From UBA2231 sp964415175 (GTDB lineage Bacteria; Elusimicrobiota; Elusimicrobia; Elusimicrobiales; UBA9959), in assembly GCA_964415175.1 (NCBI GenBank), contig CAYPYG010000005.1, forward strand, positions 1-64,000: DNA of 64,000 nt, read 5' to 3'. Position numbers and translations under genes: made by a program. Below, one piece after another: positions 24,682 to 34,399 of this stretch. The notes below the pieces were generated by a model, which was not told where the DNA came from, made no database searches, and saw only the letters and a program-made list of their open reading frames with translations. Positions within the stretch are counted from its first letter, which is position 1. Each line of letters begins with the position of its first letter.

Positions 24682-26157
24682 ATGGAAGTCAGGACCAGAT
24701 TCGCCCCCAGCCCGACGGGTTACATGCATATAGGCAACCTGCGCACGGCGCTCTACGCCTGGCTGCACGCGCGCCGGAACGGCGGCAGGTTCATACTGCG
24801 CATAGAGGATACCGACCAGGCCCGGCTCGTCGAGGACAGCGTCAGGGTCATCTACGAGAGCCTGCGCGTGACGGGCCTCGACCACGACGAGGGGCCCGAT
24901 AAGGGCGGCCCCGTCGGCCCTTATGTCCAGAGCGAGCGCCGCCATATCTACCGGGAATACGCGGAGAAACTGCTGGCTTCCGGACACGCCTACCGCTGCT
25001 TCTGCGACAAGACCGAGAAGCAGGAGGAGCCTCCGCAAAGCGAGGACAAGCCCCGGGAAGGCGGCGAGGAGCAGTCCGCCCCGATACTCGGCTACGACGG
25101 CCGCTGCTCGCGGCTTTCCGAAGCCGCGATAAAGGCCAACCTCGACAAAGGACTGCCCTTCGTCGTGCGCCAGCGGATAGACAGGGAAGGTTCCACGTCG
25201 TTCAGGGACTTCATCTACGGCGACATCACCGTGGAGAACGAACAGCTCGACGACCAGATCCTCCTCAAGCGCGACGGCTTCCCGACCTACAATTTCGCCA
25301 ACGTGGTCGACGATCACCTGATGGGCATCACGCACGTCATGCGCGGCTGCGAATACCTGTCCTCGACGCCGAAGTACGTGCTGCTCTACAAGGCCTTCGG
25401 CTGGGAATACCCGGAGCATATACACCTGCCGCACATCCTGGGCCCCAGCGGCAAGAAACTCTCCAAGCGCGAGGGCAGCGTGGCCCTGTCGGACTTCCTG
25501 GACAAGGGATACCTGCCCGAAGCGATGCTCAACTATATCGCGCTGCTGGGCTGGAACCCCGGCACCGAGCAGGAATATTTCACGGTGCCGGACCTGGTAA
25601 AGACCTTCGACGTCGCGCGCATCGGCAAGGCGCCCGCCACTTTCGACGAGGTGAAGCTGGCCTGGCTCAACGGCCAGCACATCAAGGCCCTGCCGGCGGA
25701 GCGGGCACATGAACTCTTCGCCCGTTTCTACCCGCCGGAACTCTCGGGGGTGGACCTGAAAAAGCTCAGCGCCCACATACAGGGGAAGGTGGAAAAGCCC
25801 TGCGACATACCGCAGATGGTCGGTTTCCTGGCGGAACTCGAAGAGTCCTATTCCACGGAACTTTTCGTGAACAAGAAGAACAAGACGACGCGGGAAGGCT
25901 GCCTTTCCACGCTCGGAGAACTCAGGTCCCTGCTCTCCGGCCTGCCGGCCTGGGACTACCAGGCCATCCTGGCCGCGCTCACCGCCTACGCCGGGGAGAA
26001 AGGCCTCAAGACCGGGGCCGTCATGTGGCCCCTGCGCATAGCCCTCTCGGGCCGGGCCGTGACCCCGACCGGGGCGGTGGAGATAGCCGAGCTGCTCGGC
26101 AGGGAAGAGACCCTGCGCCGGCTGGACCTGGGCCTGGCCAGGCTGCGTCGCGGCTGA
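24682..26157 (+). CDS. gltX: glutamyl-tRNA synthetase
   Basis: 491-aa class I synthetase. The HIGH-type motif is PSPTGYMHIGNLRTALY near residue 10 and the KMSKS-type motif is KKLSKREGS near residue 257. The catalytic core and the C-terminal anticodon-binding helical domain are complete. A charged insertion of about 20 aa (KQEEPPQSEDKPREGGEEQS) lies after CFCDKTE in the connective region. GltX may also charge tRNA-Gln for GatCAB amidation, as in many deep-branching bacteria; this cannot be read from sequence. The start has a GGAGACACC site. Confidence 0.97.
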   Translation: MEVRTRFAPSPTGYMHIGNLRTALYAWLHARRNGGRFILRIEDTDQARLVEDSVRVIYESLRVTGLDHDEGPDKGGPVGPYVQSERRHIYREYAEKLLASGHAYRCFCDKTEKQEEPPQSEDKPREGGEEQSAPILGYDGRCSRLSEAAIKANLDKGLPFVVRQRIDREGSTSFRDFIYGDITVENEQLDDQILLKRDGFPTYNFANVVDDHLMGITHVMRGCEYLSSTPKYVLLYKAFGWEYPEHIHLPHILGPSGKKLSKREGSVALSDFLDKGYLPEAMLNYIALLGWNPGTEQEYFTVPDLVKTFDVARIGKAPATFDEVKLAWLNGQHIKALPAERAHELFARFYPPELSGVDLKKLSAHIQGKVEKPCDIPQMVGFLAELEESYSTELFVNKKNKTTREGCLSTLGELRSLLSGLPAWDYQAILAALTAYAGEKGLKTGAVMWPLRIALSGRAVTPTGAVEIAELLGREETLRRLDLGLARLRRG

Positions 26158-26194
26158 CCCGCCGGCCCCGTAACAAATCCGCCACATCTTTGTC

Positions 26195-26223
26195 TTAAAT
26201 CCTTAATTCAGGGCGTGTAGAAT
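26195..26223 (+). promoter_or_regulatory. candidate promoter of the GYF-domain gene
   Basis: TTAAAT (26195-26200), 17 bp, TAGAAT (26218-26223), in a locally AT-rich gap after gltX. The predicted start is near 26230, about 29 nt before the ATG at 26259. Confidence 0.45.
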
Positions 26224-26258
26224 TATTCCATGAAGCGCGGGAGGTCCCGCGCCGCGCT

Positions 26259-28535
26259 ATGAGATACTGGCTCTATTCCGAAGGCAATATCATCGGCCCC
26301 TACTCCCCGGAGGAACTGCCGGGCCTGCCCGCTTTCGGGCAGGGCAGCCTCGTCTGTCCGGAGAACGCCGCCGGCGAGGCCGCCGACGACTGGAAACCGG
26401 CCGAGCAGGTCGCCGAGATCCTGGCCGCCATCAGCGTCGGGGTGGGGGGAGGCGCGGACGGCGGCGGTTCGGCCGGCTTCTACTCCGCGGAGAGCGGTTT
26501 CCCTTCCGGTGCGGACCGGTACTGCGACGACAAGTTCCAGGACCTCACCTCCTATTCGAGCGCGCTCGAGGCGATCGAGAGCGTGCTCGGGGCCTGCCGG
26601 GAGGAGTCCGCGGCCCCCGTGATGAAACTGGAGGAGGAGGACAGGTCGCTGCTCGACAAGTTCGACGTGCGTCTTTCCAGGGTACAGGAAGAACTGGAGG
26701 CCGCCCGGTGGGAGAAGAACCTGCTCCTCGAGAAGATGCGGCTCAAGGAGGACGAGGAGCGTAAGACCCGCGAGCGGATGACCGAACTGGAGGCCAGGCT
26801 CAAGGACGTGCTGGAAGGCCGGTTCCCCTCCGTCCGCGGCCCGGCTGCGGCCGGGGGAGCGTCCGCCCAGGGACCGCGGGGCGCGGCTCCGGCCCCGGAG
26901 CAGGAGCGGCCGGGTCAGGAAGAGATACTCGAAGAGGCCCGCAAAGTAGAGGAATTTTCCAGGAAAGAACTGGCTCCCGCCCCGGAGGCGGAGGAAGAGC
27001 CCGGCGAGCGGAAGGACGGCGAGGGGACTTCCGTTCCCCCGAAGACCTTCAAGAGCATACGCTCCTCGGGCACGCTGAAGAGGGAACAGCTTCTGGGCGA
27101 AGCCGGGGAAGCCGAGCCGCCTTCGGGGGACAGCAGGCTGAAAAGTCTGGGCTACGCGAAACCCGGCCGCATACTGGGGGACGAGGAGGAAGAGGAACTC
27201 TCCGGAACGCCGTCCGACGCGCCGGAGGGAACGGTGGCCGCGCCCATCCCCGGCTCGGCGCTCGTCTATGATTTCACCGTAGTGACGCCCAGGCAGGAAC
27301 CGGCCGGAGAAAAGGTCAATTTCAGGATAGAGCCGACGGAGGCCCCCTCCGGGTCCGTTCCGGCCGGGCGTCCGGCGCCCGCTCCGTCCCAGGCTCCCGC
27401 CCCCTCCCCTGCCTCCGCCGCCCCGCAGCCGGCCGTCACTCCCGCGGAGCGGCCCGTCCCTTTCCCCGGCCCCGTGTCCGGTCCCGCCGCCGTACCCGCG
27501 GCGCCGTCCGCGTCCGTTCCCCCGGCCGCGCCCCCGCCGGTCCAGGGCGCGCCAGCTCCGGAATCGGTGGTCTTCTCGCCGGGCTCGCCGGCCGTCGAGC
27601 TTAAGGCCGCCGAGCCCGCGAAGGAAGAGCGTCCCGACGTCACCGTACGCCTGCCCGCCGGGGAGACGAAACAGCCCGCCGCGGCGCAGGAAGTCCCCAA
27701 GGCGGCGCCCCGCAAAGGCCGCGGCAAGGCCGCTTTCCTGGCCGTCATGGTCGTATTCGCCGCCATAGCGGCGGGAGGGGTCAGCTTCTTCTTCCTGGGC
27801 GACGGCATAAGCCTGGCCGATTTCTCGCTGATCGGTTCCCCTTCGAAGAAAACCGCGGAGGAGGCCGCCCAGCCCGAGCCGGAGCCCGCTCCGGCCGCGG
27901 GGGAGGAGCCCGCCGCCGCCGCGGAACCGCGGCCCTCCGGCGAAGAACCTCCCGCGCCGCCGGCCGGCGAGACGCCGCAGCCCTCCTCCGGCGAGAACAG
28001 CATTAAAGCCGTGGAGATAGTCAAGAACCACCGTCTGCCCGGCGGCCGCGGGAACATCTCCGCCTGGTTCAGCAATTCCTTCCTTTCCAGTTCCGCCGTC
28101 GGCTTGAGCGAGGAGTGGTCGGCCACCATACTGCACGGCGAGATATTCGTGGTGCAGTACCGGCTGCTGAGGCCCAAGCAGGATCCCCTGGTCTATCAGT
28201 TCGAAGTGGACGTGGCCAAGGGGACCCTCGTGCGCGGCATCAACAACGGCGCCATAGAGCTGCTGGACTTCCCCTCCGGGGAGAATGTCACCGCCTCCGC
28301 CGCGCCCGCGCCCAAGCCGGCCGCGAAGCCGGCCGCGAAGCCCGCCGCGAAGAAGAGGGCCGCTCCCAGGAAGAGGAGCGCGGGGACCCCCGGCGAGATC
28401 CCGATCCTGCCCCTTCCGGAGGACAGCTCTTCCCGCGCTTCCGATCCCGCGCCGAGCGGTTTCGAGAACGTCGACCTGAACGACGAGAAGGTCCGCTACA
28501 TAGTCGCGCAGGAGTCCGACGAGGAACTTTTCTGA
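26259..28535 (+). CDS. GYF-like-domain membrane protein, possibly linked to type IV pili
   Basis: 758 aa, function unknown. The N-terminus (MRYWLYSEGNIIGPYSPEEL) matches the GYF_2-type domain seen in bacterial membrane proteins. Next come a coiled coil (about 125-190), a Pro/Ala/Glu-rich disordered region, one membrane helix near residues 490-510, another Pro/Glu/Ala linker, and a globular domain of about 110 aa starting near KAVEIVKNHRLPGG and containing WSATILHGEIFVVQYRLL. A basic KPAA repeat (about 28312-28340) and an acidic end (SDEELF) finish it. Its position directly before pilB-pilT-pilC suggests a pilus or secretion scaffold; this is inference from neighbourhood only. Confidence 0.7.
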   Translation: MRYWLYSEGNIIGPYSPEELPGLPAFGQGSLVCPENAAGEAADDWKPAEQVAEILAAISVGVGGGADGGGSAGFYSAESGFPSGADRYCDDKFQDLTSYSSALEAIESVLGACREESAAPVMKLEEEDRSLLDKFDVRLSRVQEELEAARWEKNLLLEKMRLKEDEERKTRERMTELEARLKDVLEGRFPSVRGPAAAGGASAQGPRGAAPAPEQERPGQEEILEEARKVEEFSRKELAPAPEAEEEPGERKDGEGTSVPPKTFKSIRSSGTLKREQLLGEAGEAEPPSGDSRLKSLGYAKPGRILGDEEEEELSGTPSDAPEGTVAAPIPGSALVYDFTVVTPRQEPAGEKVNFRIEPTEAPSGSVPAGRPAPAPSQAPAPSPASAAPQPAVTPAERPVPFPGPVSGPAAVPAAPSASVPPAAPPPVQGAPAPESVVFSPGSPAVELKAAEPAKEERPDVTVRLPAGETKQPAAAQEVPKAAPRKGRGKAAFLAVMVVFAAIAAGGVSFFFLGDGISLADFSLIGSPSKKTAEEAAQPEPEPAPAAGEEPAAAAEPRPSGEEPPAPPAGETPQPSSGENSIKAVEIVKNHRLPGGRGNISAWFSNSFLSSSAVGLSEEWSATILHGEIFVVQYRLLRPKQDPLVYQFEVDVAKGTLVRGINNGAIELLDFPSGENVTASAAPAPKPAAKPAAKPAAKKRAAPRKRSAGTPGEIPILPLPEDSSSRASDPAPSGFENVDLNDEKVRYIVAQESDEELF

Positions 28536-28557
28536 GCCTCTGAGCCCGGCGATGTCG

Positions 28558-28563
28558 TATAAT
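28558..28563 (+). promoter_or_regulatory. candidate -10 box upstream of pilB
   Basis: A perfect TATAAT 20 bp after the previous stop, in an otherwise GC-rich gap. No good -35 is visible. The leader to the pilB ATG would be about 45 nt with a GCAGGA ribosome site. Confidence 0.45.
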
Positions 28564-28614
28564 TAAAGGCCGGCGCGGGCCCGTTCCCCGTTCTTCCGCC
28601 GGCCGCAGGATCTT

Positions 28615-30384
28615 ATGGCTGACAAGGGTTTTCCGATAAACGTCACGAAGCGTCTCGGCGAGATGCTCGTCAGCTCGTCACTGATAACGGCCGAGCAGCT
28701 CAACGAGGTGCTCGAGTTCCAGCGCGCCAGCGGCGGCCGCCTGGGCCAGCTCCTCATACACAAGAAGTACATCACCGAGCGCAAACTGCTGGAGTTCCTC
28801 AGCAAGCAGTTCGGCATAGAGTTCGTGGAACTGGGGGAGAAGGCGATCCCCGAGGACCTCATCAAGATAATCCCCGAGAACATCGCCCGCCGCCACACGC
28901 TCATCGCGGTGGAGAAGAAGGACAATGTCCTCAAGGTCGCGATGGAGGACCCTCTCAACATCGTGGTCCTGGACGACCTCAAGATGATGACGGGTTTCGA
29001 GATAAAGGCCGTGTTCGGAGCCGAGTCGGAGATCGCCGCCGCCATCGACAAGTATTACGGCACCAAGACCTCGAAGGAGGCGCTCGACGAGATCCTCAAG
29101 AAGACCGACGGCGGCCTGGCCGAGGTCTCGCTTGTGCCGGAGGACGTCAAGAAGGGCGGGGGGGAGGACATCACCTCGCTCGAGGACAAGGGCGAGGCCG
29201 CGCCCATAGTCCAGATGGTCAACCTGATCATCGCCTCGGCCATAAAAGCCCACGCGTCCGACATCCACATCGAGCCCACTTACAAGGAGACCCGGGTGCG
29301 CTTCCGCATCGACGGCGTTCTGCACGCCCAGCCGGCCCCTCCGAAGAAATTCCACAACGCCATAGTCAGCCGTCTCAAGATCATGGCCTCGCTCGACATC
29401 TCCGAGCGCCGCCTGCCGCAGGACGGCCGCACCAAGCTCAAGATAGAGGAGAAGGAGATCGACCTCCGCGTTTCCATACTGCCCTGCGGTCCCGGCGAGA
29501 AGGTCGTCATGCGTATCCTCGATTCCTCGGGCCTCAAGCTCAGGGTGGAGGACCTGGGCATGGAACCGGAGAACCAGGCCATATTCCTCAAGTGCATGCG
29601 CGCGCCGCACGGCGTGAACCTTATCACCGGCCCGACGGGCTCGGGCAAGTCCACCACCCTCTATTCCGCCCTGGCCTCCCTCAACGGCCCCGACGTCAAC
29701 ATCGTGACCATCGAGGACCCGATCGAGTACCAGCTCGAAGGCATCAACCAGGTCGGCGTCAACGCCGACGTGGGCCTGACCTTCGCCTCGGGCCTGCGCT
29801 CCTTCCTGCGCCAGGACCCGGACATAATCATGGTGGGCGAGATACGCGATTATGAGACGATGTCCATAGCCATCAACGCCGCCATGACCGGCCACCTGGT
29901 CTTCTCGACGCTGCACACCAACGACGCCCCCGGCGCCATAACCCGCATAGGGATGATGGGAGTGGAGCCGTTCCTGACCTCCTCCACGCTGCTGATGGTG
30001 GTCGCGCAGCGCCTGGTCCGGACCATCTGCAAAGAGTGCAAGGAGACCTACGAGGTCAAGCCGGAACTGCTCAAGGGGCTCAACGCCAGCGACGCGATCA
30101 TCAAGAACAACACCAAGAACGGCAAGATCTACCTTCACCGGGGCCGCGGCTGCGAGAAATGCGCCAATACCGGCTACAAGGGCCGCCTCGGCATACACGA
30201 GATACTGGAAGTCAACGACGTCATACGCGGGCTGATAATAGAGAAGGCCCATGTCTCCGTCATCAAAGAGGCCGCGCGCAAGAACGGCATGATAACCCTG
30301 CGCGAATCCGCCGTGCGCAAGCTCTTTACCGGGCACACCACGGTGGAAGAGGTGATAAGGGTCACCGCCTCGGACGTGGATTGA
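28615..30384 (+). CDS. pilB: type IV pilus assembly ATPase PilB
   Basis: 589-aa hexameric cytoplasmic motor that drives pilus extension. N-terminal T2SE_N-type domain (LGEMLVSSSLITAEQLNEVLE ... LLEFLSKQFGIEFVEL), then the ATPase: DIHIEPT, GPTGSGKSTTLYSAL (Walker A near residue 342), the Asp box TIEDPIEYQL, Walker B IIMVGEIRD, His box HLVFSTLHTNDA, and a tetracysteine zinc motif (CKEC and CEKC). All key residues are present. pilT and pilC follow, the standard order for a type IV pilus motor operon. Confidence 0.96.
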   Translation: MADKGFPINVTKRLGEMLVSSSLITAEQLNEVLEFQRASGGRLGQLLIHKKYITERKLLEFLSKQFGIEFVELGEKAIPEDLIKIIPENIARRHTLIAVEKKDNVLKVAMEDPLNIVVLDDLKMMTGFEIKAVFGAESEIAAAIDKYYGTKTSKEALDEILKKTDGGLAEVSLVPEDVKKGGGEDITSLEDKGEAAPIVQMVNLIIASAIKAHASDIHIEPTYKETRVRFRIDGVLHAQPAPPKKFHNAIVSRLKIMASLDISERRLPQDGRTKLKIEEKEIDLRVSILPCGPGEKVVMRILDSSGLKLRVEDLGMEPENQAIFLKCMRAPHGVNLITGPTGSGKSTTLYSALASLNGPDVNIVTIEDPIEYQLEGINQVGVNADVGLTFASGLRSFLRQDPDIIMVGEIRDYETMSIAINAAMTGHLVFSTLHTNDAPGAITRIGMMGVEPFLTSSTLLMVVAQRLVRTICKECKETYEVKPELLKGLNASDAIIKNNTKNGKIYLHRGRGCEKCANTGYKGRLGIHEILEVNDVIRGLIIEKAHVSVIKEAARKNGMITLRESAVRKLFTGHTTVEEVIRVTASDVD

Positions 30385-30398
30385 TCCCCCATTTTAAG

Positions 30399-30404
30399 TA
30401 TAAT
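30399..30404 (+). promoter_or_regulatory. candidate -10 box upstream of pilT
   Basis: TATAAT in the 71-bp pilB-pilT gap, about 50 bp before the pilT ATG, which has a CTGGAG ribosome site. It would allow retraction motor expression separate from pilB. No good -35 is seen. Confidence 0.35.
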
Positions 30405-30455
30405 TATCGGAGCGGGACGGCCCGCTCCTAAACCGTCCCGCAACTGGAGAAACCT

Positions 30456-31532
<1,077 letters not shown>

Positions 31533-31553
31533 AGCTGAGGGGGAAGGCCCAGG

Positions 31554-32747
31554 ATGCAATTCGCCTATAAAGCCAAGGACGGAACGGGCAAGGTACTGGA
31601 AGGCACCGTCGAGGCTTCGGACCAGGCGGCCGCCGTTTCGCGCCTGAGGGGCCAGCGTCTTACCGTCGTAGAGATAAACGCCAGGGCCGCCGGGCCCAAG
31701 AAGATAAAGGGCCGGGTCACCTCCAAGGACATCGTGATGTTCTCCCGCCAGCTTTCCACGCTGGTCTCGGCGGGCGTCCCCATCGTGCAGGGCCTGAGCA
31801 TCCTCGAGCAGCAGGCCGACAACCCGGCCTTCGGGCACGTGCTTACCCAGCTGCGGGGGGATATCGAGTCCGGCCTGTCCATCGCCGAGGGCATGCGCAA
31901 GCACCCGAAAGCGTTCACCGACCTCTATGTCGCCATGATAAAGGCGGGCGAGATCGGGGGCATCCTCGACACGATACTCGAACGCCTTTCCGCCTACCTC
32001 GAGAACTCCGAGGCCCTCAAGGCCAAGGTCAAGAGCGCCATGATGTACCCGGCGGTGGTCCTCAGCGCCGCGGCGCTGATCACGGTGTTCCTCATAGTCT
32101 TCGTCATCCCGATCTTCAAGGACATCTTCGGCGGCTTCGGCGCCGAGCTGCCCTTCCTGACGCAGGTCATCATCGACATCTCCGACCTGCTCCGCAAGTA
32201 CATAATCCTGCTGCTGCTGCTCGGCGGCGGCGTTTTCTGGGGGCTCAAAAAGTGGGCCGCTACCGAGAAAGGGCAGAGGAAGATAGACGATGTCGCGCTG
32301 AAACTGCCCATCTTCGGCATACTGCTCAAGAAAGTCGCTGTAGCCAAGTTCACCCGCACGCTGGGCACTCTCATAAAATCCGGCGTTCCCATACTTCAGG
32401 GCCTCGAGACCGTGGCGCAGACCGCCGGCAACAAGGTCATCGAGGAGGCCATAAACCAGAGCCGCGATTCCATCAAGGAAGGCGGACGCATCTCGGACCC
32501 GCTCAGGAAGGCCGGCATCTTCCCGCCGATGGTCATACAGATGATCAGCGTCGGCGAGGAGACCGGCGCGCTCGACAACATGCTGACCAAGATAGCCGAT
32601 TTCTACGACCAGGAAGTGGACACGGCCGTGAAAGGCCTTACCTCCATGATCGAGCCGCTCATCATGATAATCCTGGGCGTCGTCATCGGCACCATCGTCA
32701 TAGCGATGATGATGCCGATGTTCGGCCTGGGCGAAATGGTCGGCTGA
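31554..32747 (+). CDS. pilC: type IV pilus inner-membrane platform protein PilC
   Basis: 397-aa type II secretion F/PilC family protein, the inner-membrane platform on which PilB and PilT act. Two repeated GspF domains are visible: FSRQLSTLVSAGVPIVQGL near residue 65 and FTRTLGTLIKSGVPILQGLE near residue 266. Three membrane helices lie near 165-190, 215-235 and 370-395. GEETGALDNMLTKIADFY is typical. It starts 21 bp after pilT and ends at a terminator. No pilin or PilMNOPQ genes are in the window. Confidence 0.95.
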   Translation: MQFAYKAKDGTGKVLEGTVEASDQAAAVSRLRGQRLTVVEINARAAGPKKIKGRVTSKDIVMFSRQLSTLVSAGVPIVQGLSILEQQADNPAFGHVLTQLRGDIESGLSIAEGMRKHPKAFTDLYVAMIKAGEIGGILDTILERLSAYLENSEALKAKVKSAMMYPAVVLSAAALITVFLIVFVIPIFKDIFGGFGAELPFLTQVIIDISDLLRKYIILLLLLGGGVFWGLKKWAATEKGQRKIDDVALKLPIFGILLKKVAVAKFTRTLGTLIKSGVPILQGLETVAQTAGNKVIEEAINQSRDSIKEGGRISDPLRKAGIFPPMVIQMISVGEETGALDNMLTKIADFYDQEVDTAVKGLTSMIEPLIMIILGVVIGTIVIAMMMPMFGLGEMVG

Positions 32748-32766
32748 GCCCGCCGCGTCCGAAAAG

Positions 32767-32794
32767 AGCCTGGCTTCCGCCGGGCTTTTTTTTT
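32767..32794 (+). terminator. rho-independent terminator after pilC
   Basis: AGCCTGGC - TTCC - GCCGGGCT followed by nine T (one G-U pair in the stem). It overlaps the last base pairs of the convergent ogt gene. Confidence 0.85.
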
Positions 32795-33086
32795 ACCGTC
32801 TTTCTTTTTTCAGAAGGGCCGCCTTGGCCCGCGCGCCGCCGGGACCGGAGAAGCCGCCCGGGGAACCGTCGGAGCGTATCACGCGGTGGCAGGGCACCAC
32901 CGGGGCGAAAGGGTTCTTCCCGAGCGCGTTGCCGACGGCCCTGACGGCGCCCGGGCGGCCTATCCTCTCCGCTATCCACTTGTAGCTCCGGGTCTCGCCG
33001 GGCGGTATCGACATGCAGGCTTTCCACACGGCCCGCTGGAAAGGCGTGTAGGTCCTCATTTTTTCCAGGACTTCCTTCCTGTTCAT
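32793..33086 (-). CDS. MGMT-family protein (O6-alkylguanine-DNA alkyltransferase, catalytic domain only)
   Basis: 97 aa, equal to the C-terminal DNA-binding and catalytic domain of Ogt/MGMT. The suicide-alkyl-acceptor motif VVPCHRVIRSDG is intact, preceded by TPFQRAVWKACMSIPPGETRSY and AVRAVGNALGKNP (helix-turn-helix with the Arg finger). The N-terminal domain of full-length enzymes is missing, as in many short bacterial members. Because the Cys is present it is more likely a methyltransferase than an alkyltransferase-like (ATL) protein, which replaces it. It overlaps uvrC by 4 bp (ATGA), pairing direct reversal with excision repair. Confidence 0.9.
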   Translation of the reverse strand: MNRKEVLEKMRTYTPFQRAVWKACMSIPPGETRSYKWIAERIGRPGAVRAVGNALGKNPFAPVVPCHRVIRSDGSPGGFSGPGGARAKAALLKKERR

Positions 33087-34399
33087 CGGTCCTCCCCGAG
33101 TTCTTCGCCGCCGCGCAGGCGGCGGTGATAGGTGACGCCGAAGCGATGGGCCTCGTCGCGCAGGGCCTGCAGCAGGCGCAGCGCCGGGTCGTCCGGCGGC
33201 AGGCGCAGCGGCTCCGGCCTGCCGGGGACCATGATCTCCTCGAATTCCTTGGCCAGCGAGACGACGGGGAGGTCCGCGCCGGCCGCCCGCGCGGCCGCCA
33301 GGGCCGCGGAAAGCTGGCCCCGGCCTCCGTCTATCAGCAGCAGGTCCGGCGGCGGTTCCCCTGTCCTGCGCAGGGCCGCCAGGCGCCGGCCCACGATCTC
33401 GCCGATCATCGCGAAGTCGTCCGACCCTCCCTCGGGCAGGACGGTCCTTATCCTGTAGCGCCGGTAATGGGCCTTATGGGGCTCCCCGTCGCGGAAACAT
33501 ACCGACGAGCCTACGGGCTGCCGGCCGAAGAGGCTCGAGGTGTCGAAGGCCTCTATGTGCAGCGGGGGGGAGCCGAGACCGAGCAGTTCCATGAGGCGCG
33601 TCGATCCGCGGCTCCTGTCCACCGTCCAGTCGATGGCCTCCGGTTCGAGCCTGCGCAGCAGCGTGCGCTCGGACATGTGGTCCAGGGCCGAGAGCATGTC
33701 GCGGAAAAGGGCGGCGCCTTCGTAATCGCGGGCGGCGGCGCGGCGGGCCATCTCCCGCCGGAAATCCTTTTCCAGGGCGGCGAAGTCGCCCTCGAAGAAG
33801 CGCTTCACGCGCAGCGCCAGCGCGCGGTAGGCCCGGAAAGGGATCAGCCCGTCGCAGGGGGCGGTGCATTGCCCAGTGTGGTAATAAAGGCAGGCGTCTA
33901 TGCGCCGCCTGTCCAGCGGCCGTTCCCTCGAGAAATCCCAGCGGCAGCGGCGCAGGTTTATGAAGCCCGTCCGCCAGAGATGGGCCAGCAGTTTTTTGAG
34001 CGGCTCGGCCTTGGGATAGGGGCCGAAGACCAGGTCGCCCTTCGCGCCGGGCTTCCTCGTCATGAAGACCCGCGGGAAATCCTCGGACATCGTCAGGCGG
34101 ACGCGCGCGTAGGACTTGGAGTCCTTCCACATCGCGTTGAAGAAAGGCTGCAGCCGGCCTATTAGGTCCCGCTCCAGCAGCAGGGCGTCCTTCTCGCCGG
34201 CGCAGGGGATATAGTCGATGACCCGGATGAGCGGGACGAGGTTGGGGATCTTCCAGCCGCCCTTTTCGGCGGCGCCCTTCATGAAATACTGCGCGACGCG
34301 CCGCCGCAGGTCCTTGGCCTTGCCGACGTAGAGGACCGTGCCGGCCGCGTCCTTCATCAGGTAGACGCCCGCGGAGCGCGGCAGTACGGAGTAGTCCAT
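33083..34399 (-). CDS. uvrC: excinuclease ABC subunit C, short form lacking the C-terminal helix-hairpin-helix
   Basis: 438 aa, against about 600 for standard UvrC. UvrC makes both incisions in nucleotide excision repair. Present: the GIY-YIG 3'-incision domain (AGVYLMKDAAGTVLYVGKAKDLRRRV, residues about 10-35), a UvrB-binding UVR segment (MARRAAARDYEGAALFRDML), and the RNase H-like 5'-incision domain (EAFDTSSLFG, DDFAMIGEIVGRR, LLLIDGGRGQLSAA, RDEAHRFGVTYHR). The chain stops about 10 residues after this last motif, so the tandem HhH DNA-binding domain is absent. Start ATG 34399 overlaps the murJ stop by one base (TGATG). A longer in-frame extension inside murJ is rejected. Confidence 0.93.
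   Translation of the reverse strand: MDYSVLPRSAGVYLMKDAAGTVLYVGKAKDLRRRVAQYFMKGAAEKGGWKIPNLVPLIRVIDYIPCAGEKDALLLERDLIGRLQPFFNAMWKDSKSYARVRLTMSEDFPRVFMTRKPGAKGDLVFGPYPKAEPLKKLLAHLWRTGFINLRRCRWDFSRERPLDRRRIDACLYYHTGQCTAPCDGLIPFRAYRALALRVKRFFEGDFAALEKDFRREMARRAAARDYEGAALFRDMLSALDHMSERTLLRRLEPEAIDWTVDRSRGSTRLMELLGLGSPPLHIEAFDTSSLFGRQPVGSSVCFRDGEPHKAHYRRYRIRTVLPEGGSDDFAMIGEIVGRRLAALRRTGEPPPDLLLIDGGRGQLSAALAAARAAGADLPVVSLAKEFEEIMVPGRPEPLRLPPDDPALRLLQALRDEAHRFGVTYHRRLRGGEELGEDR

Noticed and set aside
32793..33086. Alkyltransferase-like (ATL) non-catalytic protein
   Set aside because: The PCHRV active-site cysteine is present; ATL proteins replace it.
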